In this document: positions 11,165 through 14,118 of the stretch, piece after piece
How positions within the stretch are numbered: position 1 is the stretch's first letter
Layout of the letters: every line of letters starts with the position of its first letter
DNA from: Cephalothrix spiralis
Taxonomy: Eukaryota; Nemertea; Palaeonemertea; Archinemertea; Cephalotrichidae
Length of the DNA stretch: 14,118 bases
Reading direction: 5' to 3'
Assembly (NCBI GenBank): GCA_032353305.1
Contig: JAUCNG010077774.1
Coordinates: 1 to 14,118 of the forward strand
Program-made: the position numbers and the translations under genes
The notes under the pieces: model-generated
What the model was told of the DNA's origin: nothing
The model's database searches: none
Seen by the model: the letters and a program-made list of their open reading frames with translations, nothing else

Positions 11165-12589
11165 TGGTTTATTGACCAAAATAAATTAACATTATATAAG
11201 TTCACGGGATCGATTGTTTACAGTATATAATATTATTCTTCGGCGTTCATTTATGCAGTTTCGGATAGCACTCGTAGAGCCGCACGCACGGGATATCATT
11301 CAAGGATTCAAGAAATAACAAACTGTATGGCCAGTACCAGTTGCATTATTTCGAACGCGATAATGTCTGCACGTCTCAGACTCTTCATGTCTTTAATGTC
11401 CTTATTTCTGGACTGGACAATTAACTGAGGTAAGAAGCTTATGAGGCTTATAAGCCTCATTCTTGCTCGTGAGTTGATGATTAATAACTATTGACACCAG
11501 AGGTGTAATTAAGTAAAGACAGGATAGGCTTTGGTATACGTAAAATGGCATACAACTGAGAATCTCACTGAATATAATTAGGATCTTATAACCGAATAAA
11601 ACTATCCTGAATAAAACAAAAATTGTCCAGAAGTCTCCAAGGAATCATTTTCGAAAAGAAAATTTTCAATACTGTTTAATTTTTGGCTTATATGTTTTAG
11701 AGTACAGTAAATCGATTTACATACTATTTCAGTATTTCATTTTTAGAGAGGGTATCAATACGTACGCGTACGATATTAAATTTTGGTTAAAAAACGCGTA
11801 CGTTATCTGATTTTTGCAATTAAGTGTACGTTGATACCTTAAACTGAAAAACCGTCATGATTTAGATCAACCAAGTGCCTCTCAGCTCACACGTGTTGTA
11901 AGTTTAGCAAAAGCGGAAGCCAGTTTTTGTAGATAATTGTGATTATATGCACAGAATATGCACAGAATCGATGCTGACCGCATCCGTAGTTTGAATTCCG
12001 ATTAAATATTCAAAGACGCAAACGGTGACGGAAGGATCAAAACATATTAAACGACGAAAGGATATTAAAACCCGGTAGACCTGGGCCGAAGCCCCATCCC
12101 CCCCCCCCACCTTTCGTAATTTAAGCTACAGTACAAAGTGGCTACATAGTGAAAATTTTGATGATATTTTTGATGCCATTCTTCAAAACGAGGCCATGGT
12201 ATCAAAAAAGGAACATTTTGAAATTTACGCTTCAAAACGAGGCCCTGGCATATTAATGCCATTTGTGATGCTTTTTGCTAAATCACGTGACTAAATACCT
12301 GACTTGAGAACATTTTGAAAGTTTTGTTGCAGACTATAAATATGAGATTAAATATAGCATGGAGCTCCTACTAAACGAGACACTCCTATAGCCTGCCAGG
12401 GGTTCTTTCCTTTTCTTAACTTACCGTTAATGGATACCCACTTGCTGGGTCTATTTTTTTCTTTTTAAGATTTAAAATCCAATCATTCATAAAACGGCGA
12501 ACTTTGGCACTTCCTTCGTCTATAATACTAAAACCGGATACATTCACCCCACTGTGATAAAAGTCTTCGAGAGCCATTTCCTTAATATT
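742..12589 (-). CDS. Ionotropic glutamate receptor gene, partial (six exons, minus strand)
   Basis: A ligand-gated cation channel subunit of the iGluR family, acting at the plasma membrane with its ATD and LBD outside the cell. Exons in transcript order are 12589-12425, 10004-9807, 7892-7785, 7123-7016 and/or 3846-3727, and 972-742. Seen directly: each exon has an AG acceptor after a T-rich tract and a GT donor, and is open and phase 0 at both ends. The translations join into colinear iGluR sequence: VNVSGFSIID, then DSALVVDGVK, then the conserved PCKAPYTPW cysteine region, then GLTGRIAFTESGYRTGF, IGNW, TDPFLEF and NDRYEGYC. Without 3846-3727 the visible exons give 230 codons; family members usually run to about 900, so the gene is cut at both ends. 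The S1 wording (EGYCADLSKHIAKEAGF, GMIGELLRG) leans towards AMPA/kainate types rather than NMDA types. Subtype, promoter and polyA site are not visible. Confidence 0.93.
1042..1269. mobile_element. Tc1/mariner-like MITE with TA target duplication
   Basis: The element begins TA-CAGTACAACATGGCCGC at 1042 and ends GCAGCAATGTTGTACTG-TA at 1269, so the termini are inverted copies starting CAGT and flanked by TA on both sides. Inside is a second inverted pair (about 1063-1126 with 1134-1222): GTTCCCATTT, TGCAACG and ACCTCGTTTT reappear in reverse complement. Almost the whole 228 bp can fold back. TA duplications and CAGT termini are typical of the Tc1/mariner superfamily; this copy has no transposase. 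It sits about 70 bases upstream of the S1 exon's acceptor. Confidence 0.8.
1370..1595 (-). pseudogene. Possible decayed LINE-type ORF1 fragment
   Basis: Three short minus-strand pieces in shifting frames read in order like an L1/CR1-type ORF1. They are a charged RNRDLYQKNKNGQLM stretch (about 1575-1516), ALRLKGDD followed by DEVTDKIIKFFNS (about 1518-1437), and KRMGIKQDEKSEMLAHLL (about 1442-1386). ORF1 proteins of this kind carry an N-x-LRI-x-G, then E-x-TDE-x-V, then a short MGI segment. The reading needs at least two frameshifts and rests on recollection of the family pattern only. Confidence 0.27.
1990..2180. repeat. Degenerate GCTCACTG-rich repeat
   Basis: CTCACTGCTCAC at 1992-2003 and GCTCACTGCTCACTGCT at 2070-2086, with further GCTCACTG or GCTCAATG variants at about 2108, 2133 and 2170. 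The units are irregularly spaced, so this looks like an old minisatellite or simple expansion. No coding potential. Confidence 0.5.
2940..3567. mobile_element. Large foldback (near-palindromic) element
   Basis: The left half is an imperfect reverse complement of the right half. The outer segment 2996-3035 pairs with 3475-3514 with only two mismatches over 40 bases (CGGTACTATATTCGCCGGTA and onward). The inner segment 3181-3238 pairs with 3255-3313 (TCTATCTGTCCG, ACAATTATAT, GCCGTTACA), leaving a loop of about 16 bases. TTAGGATT at 2940-2947 pairs with AATCCTAA at 3560-3567. Similarity between these blocks is lower but continuous. It carries several NRF-1-like GCGCATGCGC motifs. No transposase frame was found; this is a non-autonomous foldback transposon or an inverted duplication. 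Confidence 0.8.
3125..3136. promoter_or_regulatory. NRF-1-like palindromic motif
   Basis: TGCGCATGCGCG matches the vertebrate NRF-1 consensus YGCGCAYGCGCR. It lies in the left arm of the foldback element. Function is not shown; only the match is seen. Confidence 0.35.
3727..3846 (-). CDS. Candidate alternative iGluR exon B: second version of linker and first S1 strand
   Basis: 40 codons, phase 0/0. The acceptor is CATTTTTCAG; a second in-frame CAG lies 6 bases further on, which could move the start to 3840. The donor is TTG followed by GTAAGTTGA, near ideal. The peptide begins SQEKVTPLLEGLCYVRSG and ends LPTYTIVGIL. Compared with exon A (7123-7016) it shares L-x-GL, SG and the tail T-x-T-I-x-x-I-L, and like exon A it would join to TDPFLEF of the next exon. 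It has no Asn, so none of exon A's three sequons, and lacks the IGNW strand; each version has one Cys. I infer a diverged exon duplication used in place of exon A. Serial inclusion of both would duplicate the first LBD strand and seems less likely. A pseudo-exon is possible, but both splice sites and the full-length open frame argue against it. Confidence 0.72.
3893..3904. promoter_or_regulatory. NRF-1-like palindromic motif
   Basis: A second exact match TGCGCATGCGCG, 47 bases upstream (in transcript sense) of exon B's acceptor and outside the foldback element. An otherwise A+T-rich intron makes it stand out. Regulatory function is inferred only from the motif. Confidence 0.35.
4057..4100. 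repeat. Two-copy direct repeat, 23-bp period
   Basis: The 21-base unit beginning CAGAAGCAGAGTATATCAG occurs at 4057-4077 and 4080-4100, separated by two bases. Confidence 0.9.
4263..4298. repeat. Two-copy direct repeat, 21-bp period
   Basis: CTAGTGAATGCCCAG occurs exactly at 4263-4277 and 4284-4298. Confidence 0.9.
4360..5594. mobile_element. Composite element with nested inverted repeats
   Basis: Outer arms 4360-4411 and 5544-5594 are inverted copies: CTATGGT, then GGACTGTAGCAGGTTTT, then ACCTGACG. A second inverted pair lies inside: about 4664-4710 and 5222-5268, sharing a G run (C run on the right), TTGTC and GAAAGTGCATGC. A third, weaker pair is near 4957-5035 (CACGGTG with A/T runs). 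All are centred near 4970, as expected of one palindromic element that has diverged. The left half contains a 53-bp tandem array. Open frames inside (plus strand 4889-5421) are low-complexity and unlike any protein I know. No transposase was seen. Confidence 0.65.
4731..4882. repeat. Tandem repeat, about 53-bp unit, three copies
   Basis: Copies start at 4731, 4784 and 4838. Each opens ATGTCTTGAAAGTG, followed by GTCTCGATAATGGGTGGGTA and, in the first two, TCCAGAGACT. The third copy is diverged and truncated. Similar but more decayed units continue to about 5185 (GTCTGGAAAG, GTCAAATTAGTGA), and a related TTGTCTTGAAAGTGCATG sits at 4688. Confidence 0.85.
6183..6632. mobile_element. GATGTAT-rich element with inverted ends
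   Basis: The left end GCGATGTATAGTTGATGTAT (6183-6202) is mirrored at the right by TATACACCAATATACATCGT and GC (6611-6632). Internal CAATTGGGTGAAATTAT (6257-6273) pairs with AATAATTCCACCCAATTG (6423-6440). Subterminal zones are packed with TTGATGTAT on the left and ATACATCAA on the right. The middle includes C-rich runs and the perfect palindrome CCGGATATCCGG (6410-6421). Subterminal repeats in opposite orientation suggest transposase-binding arrays of a non-autonomous DNA transposon. No coding frame. Confidence 0.6.
6755..6826. repeat. Strong hairpin: 22-bp arms, 28-base loop
   Basis: CAGTGTAAGAACGAAC at 6755-6770, continuing to 6776, pairs with 6805-6826 (ATTTTAGTTCGTTCTTACAC and onward) with a single mismatch. 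It lies in the intron between exons A and B. The sequence does not look like a microRNA precursor I recognise; a tiny foldback element is the simpler reading. Confidence 0.85.
7016..7123 (-). CDS. iGluR exon A: end of ATD, ATD-LBD linker and first S1 strand
   Basis: 36 codons, phase 0/0. The acceptor is GATTTTTCAG and the donor is TTA followed by GTGAGTATA. The peptide starts IGNWTELDGLIISSG, matching the IG-x-W-x-x-x-x-G strand that closes the ATD. A hydrophilic linker rich in Asn and Thr follows, and it ends STKTICSIL, the beginning of the first LBD strand (T-x-x-x-x-T-x-L before P-F/Y). Three glycosylation sequons are visible: NWT, NTS and NST. It joins directly to TDPFLEF of exon 972-742. 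Exon 3846-3727 has a similar tail and the same phases, so the two may be alternatives. Confidence 0.9.
7124..7784 (-). other. Short intron between ATD part 3 and exon A
   Basis: 661 bases with GTATCA and CAG borders. Contains a short direct repeat ACATGTCTGGA at 7216-7226 and 7236-7246. A 94-codon minus frame (7491-7207) and a plus frame (7465-7653) overlap each other; neither has recognisable motifs, and I treat both as chance. Confidence 0.75.
7785..7892 (-). CDS. iGluR exon, ATD part 3 (GLTGRIAFTESGYRTGF)
   Basis: 36 codons, phase 0/0. The acceptor is CTTTTTCAG before ATGAATATA, and the donor is ACG followed by GTATCA. The peptide MNIKGLTGRIAFTESGYRTG, then FYLDVLGIELRQGLRT, matches the near-universal late-ATD pattern: F-x-GLTG-x-I-x-F, G-x-R, then a hydrophobic strand. 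It follows the LRETLLN end of the previous exon without a gap when compared with AMPA/kainate receptors. The leading ATG is an internal Met, not a start. The donor is the weakest in the gene (GTATCA); exact joining to the IGNW exon supports it. Confidence 0.92.
7893..9806 (-). other. Intron between ATD parts 2 and 3
   Basis: Mostly A+T-rich sequence. It holds a 9-bp hairpin (AATGTTTCA 8276-8284 with TGAAACATT 8289-8297), a direct repeat GAACTTGCCAAA (8615-8626 and 8640-8651), a possible small element (8790-9031) and a CRE-like TGACGTCA at 9183-9190. Two GTAAGTG sites on the plus strand near 9050 and 9092 look like donors but are attached to no exon. No gene was seen. Confidence 0.7.
8790..9031. 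mobile_element. Possible small inverted-repeat element
   Basis: GTGTGGTACA at 8790-8799 is exactly mirrored by TGTACCACAC at 9022-9031, with further GGTACATG/TACATGTACT-type sequence inside (AGTACATGTACT palindrome at 9002-9013). The 10-base ends and about 240-bp length would suit a MITE, but no target duplication is evident. Confidence 0.3.
9807..10004 (-). CDS. iGluR exon, ATD part 2 (DSALVVDGV helix and conserved Cys)
   Basis: 66 codons, phase 0/0. The acceptor is TTTTTCTTTTGCAG and the donor is AAT followed by GTAAGTATA, close to the ideal animal consensus. The peptide opens with VDSALVVDGVKLISKTLDYIKK, corresponding to the S/A-AL-x-YDAV helix of the ATD. It then has a spacer with an NNT sequon, and GVPCKAPYTPWMHGEFLRETL, corresponding to the C-x-x-P-x-x-PW-x-x-G motif. 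In AMPA receptors the cysteine of this motif forms the ATD disulfide with a cysteine near the domain start, which would lie outside this window. The open frame runs on past both borders, so the borders rest on splice consensus and on homology. Confidence 0.92.
11035..11164. repeat. (TAG)n trinucleotide microsatellite
   Basis: An interrupted AGT/GGT tract to about 11093, then uninterrupted TAG units from 11094 to 11164. The poly-threonine open frame across it is an artefact of the repeat. Confidence 0.97.
11441..11460. repeat. Perfect 20-bp palindrome
   Basis: ATGAGGCTTATAAGCCTCAT reads the same on both strands; short and with no loop. No associated gene. Confidence 0.9.
11751..11838. repeat. 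Inverted repeat around CGTACGCGTACG
   Basis: GGTATCAATACGTAC at 11751-11765 is mirrored by GTACGTTGATACC at 11826-11838, apart from a two-base gap. The left arm overlaps the perfect 12-bp palindrome CGTACGCGTACG (11761-11772), and ACGCGTACG recurs at 11794. Total span 88 bp, AT-rich loop. It could be a minimal foldback element. Confidence 0.6.
12126..12337. mobile_element. Probable diverged relative of the 1042-1269 MITE
   Basis: CTACAGTACAAAGTGGCTAC at 12126 resembles the MITE end CTACAGTACAACATGGCCGC at 1041. Further in, ATGGTATCAAAAAAGGAACA (about 12195) resembles ATGGTATCAAAAATGGAACA (about 1218). A direct repeat CTTCAAAACGAGGCC occurs at 12181-12195 and 12230-12244. The right end (about 12323-12337, GTTGCAGACTATA) is only a weak match to the expected terminus. 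Confidence 0.45.
12425..12589 (-). CDS. iGluR exon, ATD part 1 (YHSGVNVSGF segment)
   Basis: 55 codons, phase 0/0, and the most upstream exon I can see. On the minus strand the acceptor is CTTCAG before AATATTAAG, and the donor is ACG followed by GTAAGT. The peptide starts NIKEMALEDF and contains YHSGVNVSGFSIIDEG, then VRRFMNDW, a lysine-rich stretch (LKKKKIDP) and ends GYPLT. This matches the ATD region that in AMPA/kainate receptors reads like GGANVSGFQIVD followed by the F-x-x-x-W helix and a variable loop leading to the SALTYDAV helix. One N-glycosylation sequon (NVS) is visible. In known receptors the preceding residues end in a YHYIxxxL strand; that exon was not found in the remaining 1.5 kb of the window. 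Confidence 0.9.
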
Positions 12590-14118
12590 CTGAAGAAAAA
12601 AAGATTAAGATTGTGAAACAGAATTTGTATCAATTTTTTTCATTATTAAGCAGCATGACAGATATTCTGCGTGCAAAGTCTGATTAATAGGAAATTAAAT
12701 TTTTACGATTCCGCCTCTGGAAACTGTCTTAGAATATGAACAAATGGAAAAGTGAGTTTGCCATTTTTGCGGAAAATAATTACTCAGTGCACCAAACAAA
12801 TGATAAATCGAGAAAATCATTTCCAATTTTACGACTTTGAAGTGAAGAAATGTCATAAAATGTATATAAAATAGTAATAGGAAATGAGATACGGGACATT
12901 TATTTGGCTTAAAGTTTAAGATGATGAGCTCAAAAGTATAGTTATACCTCTCGAGACTGAGGTTATGAAGTAGAAGTCAGTTGTGTCAAGAATAGATAAA
13001 AAGAATGTGTATCGATTTTGCGGCCTTTTTAATAGTTCTCATTAAGCTTCCATTATCGGATTATTAATTACTTAACTCAGAAATGCATACAATCAGGGGT
13101 AAGACCGTATGAAACGATTTTTACCCCTATTTCCCTTTTTAAGTTTTTTAACTGAATTAAATTTAATAGGGCTATAGTTTATTGGACGCGACATGATCTC
13201 CTTAAATCGAGAAAAACCATTGACTACTTCTTTTCCAAATCGTCAAAACCATAACCGGTTTCGTCAGCGGTCTGTGAATCCATGCAAAACACTGCAAATC
13301 ATTGCTTCGGTCGTAAATATTGATCGTTACGATGTAGTAACTGCATGACTGTGCCTTGCTGACGTCATTTTATTTGTTCTCGACGAAAACCGAAGAGGGT
13401 TAGATTTTTGCGCTAAAAGAGTTTAAGCAAATTGAAGATTCGGAATCGAAGGAATCCGGCTCGCGGGACCAATGTAAGACAAATTGTTGGAGGTTGTTGT
13501 TGTATATTCTACATAAGTCTGGTTCTTTATATACTGTGTGCACACACTTCAATTTAAAGTGGAGACTGTACGAACTAGTATCGAGTAATAATAGACGGCG
13601 TCTTAAATACAAATACAATAATGTTTTAAACAAACCAATGAATTTCGATAAGGAGATCAATTGGCGTCCAATAAGCTGTAGTTAATTATATTCGGTTAAT
13701 GAAAAGAGACTAAGAAATTATGAGAATTCGAAGAAAATACTTGTAGCTTCAATATAGTTTCATTCATACCCCATCTATTAACACCTGGTACAATGTATGG
13801 CTGTATATTATGGGTGTTTGTATATCCTTTTATGTCCAGTTAATTGATGGTTCAAAATTTATCCTAAACCAGAATGCATTCGGTGCGTCATTAAGCCTAC
13901 CGCACACTAGTCTGCAGAATCGCAGGAACGCTAGAACGCACACTAGGAATTTTGATGCGATCCTGCGCGTTCCTGCGATTATGCGAATTAGTGTTGGTTA
14001 GGATAACATGTTTGATTTTTGTTGCGTTCTAGCGTTCCTACCATAACAAACTATTAGCCGCACGAGACTGTACAAACTGACCGAATCGGCGATTCTCGGA
14101 GAATATTTAGTACAGGGT
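12590..14118 (-). other. Intron upstream of the first visible exon (runs off the right edge)
   Basis: I read the minus strand here for the missing ATD exons and found none that convinced me. It holds a CRE-like TGACGTCA at 13360-13367, a short hairpin (AGGGGTAA 13095-13102 with TTACCCCT 13121-13128) and nested inverted repeats at 13899-14039. Open frames around 13400-13685 overlap on both strands and show no family motifs. Confidence 0.6.
13899..14039. mobile_element. Nested inverted repeats, possible foldback MITE
   Basis: AATCGCAGGAACGC (13918-13931) pairs exactly with GCGTTCCTGCGATT (13967-13980), and the match extends imperfectly outward to 13899 and 13998 (ACACTA with TAGTGT). The overlapping AGGAACGCTAGAACGCA (13924-13940) also pairs exactly with TGCGTTCTAGCGTTCCT (14023-14039). 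One left segment thus has two alternative partners. The G+C content is higher than its surroundings. The element may extend past the window. Confidence 0.65.

Larger units (their letters stand above)
10005..12424 (-). other. Intron between ATD parts 1 and 2
   Basis: Holds a TAG trinucleotide array (11035-11164), a 20-bp palindrome at 11441-11460, a CGTACGCGTACG-containing inverted repeat (11751-11838), a C run at 12099-12107 and a probable diverged MITE copy (12126-12337). A repeated phrase GGTAGATCAATGTTTCATG (about 10547) and GGTAGGTCAAGGTTCCATG (about 10718) suggests an old duplicated repeat. No additional exon was recognised. Confidence 0.7.

Noticed and set aside
10927-11205. Poly-threonine open frame
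   Set aside because: It is a translation of the TAG microsatellite.
12942-13010. Minus-strand DTTDFYFITS, which would fit the strand expected just before NIKEMALEDF
   Set aside because: The only nearby donors are in the wrong phase (AGAG before GTATAA would create a stop at the join) or non-consensus (TCA before GTCTCG). The sequence upstream is unlike the ATD, so it is probably coincidental.
13400-13685. Opposed open frames of 86 and 63 codons
   Set aside because: They overlap on opposite strands, lack recognisable motifs, and their starts are not credible eukaryotic initiators.
13742-13801. Minus-strand PYIVPGVNRWGMNETILKLQ with phase 0 AG/GT borders
   Set aside because: The acceptor has no pyrimidine tract and the donor (CAA before GTATTT) is weak. 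If it were an early ATD exon, about 100 residues between it and 12589 would still be missing from the window.
1-14118. CRISPR arrays, tRNA or rRNA genes, bacterial operons
   Set aside because: No regular spaced repeats, no cloverleaf or rRNA core sequence recognised, and the exon-intron structure is eukaryotic.

Overview
This is animal nuclear DNA: A+T-rich, no operon-like gene packing, no long uninterrupted reading frame, and a gene split into short exons with canonical GT-AG borders separated by introns of 0.6 to about 3 kb. The protein homology (an ionotropic glutamate receptor, iGluR) and the density of small inverted-repeat elements suggest an invertebrate metazoan. I cannot name the taxon from the sequence alone.

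The one gene I can support lies on the minus strand, so it reads from high to low coordinates. Six exons are visible. In transcript order: 12589-12425, 10004-9807 and 7892-7785 encode the distal half of the extracellular amino-terminal domain (ATD). 7123-7016 encodes the end of the ATD, the linker and the first strand of the ligand-binding domain (LBD). 3846-3727 encodes what looks like a second, alternative version of that linker/first-strand segment. 972-742 encodes most of LBD segment S1, including the NDRYEGYC ligand-pocket motif. All six exons begin and end in phase 0. The upstream exons (signal peptide, first half of the ATD) lie beyond 14118. The downstream exons (rest of S1, pore, S2, C-tail) lie beyond position 1. 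The gene is therefore partial at both ends. The family resemblance is to the AMPA/kainate branch, but the subtype is not resolved.

The most interesting signal is the pair 7123-7016 and 3846-3727. They are different exons with the same phase, nearly the same length and the same ending pattern (T-x-T-I-x-x-I-L), and either joins naturally to TDPFLEF of the next exon. This looks like a duplicated, possibly mutually exclusive exon that would swap the ATD-LBD linker. One version carries three N-glycosylation sequons and the other none.

The introns are crowded with non-autonomous, palindromic elements. They include a TA-flanked Tc1/mariner-like MITE (1042-1269) with a probable diverged relative near 12126-12337, and an inverted repeat (392-720) ending just beside an exon donor. 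There is a near-complete foldback palindrome (2940-3567) bearing NRF-1-like motifs. A nested inverted-repeat element of about 1.2 kb (4360-5594) contains a 53-bp tandem repeat. Others are a GATGTAT-rich element (6183-6632), a perfect-loop hairpin (6755-6826), a possible short element (8790-9031), and nested inverted repeats at the right edge (13899-14039). Simple repeats (TATC, TAG) and a weak trace of a decayed LINE-type ORF1 are also present. Most other short open frames lie inside these repeats and are not genes.
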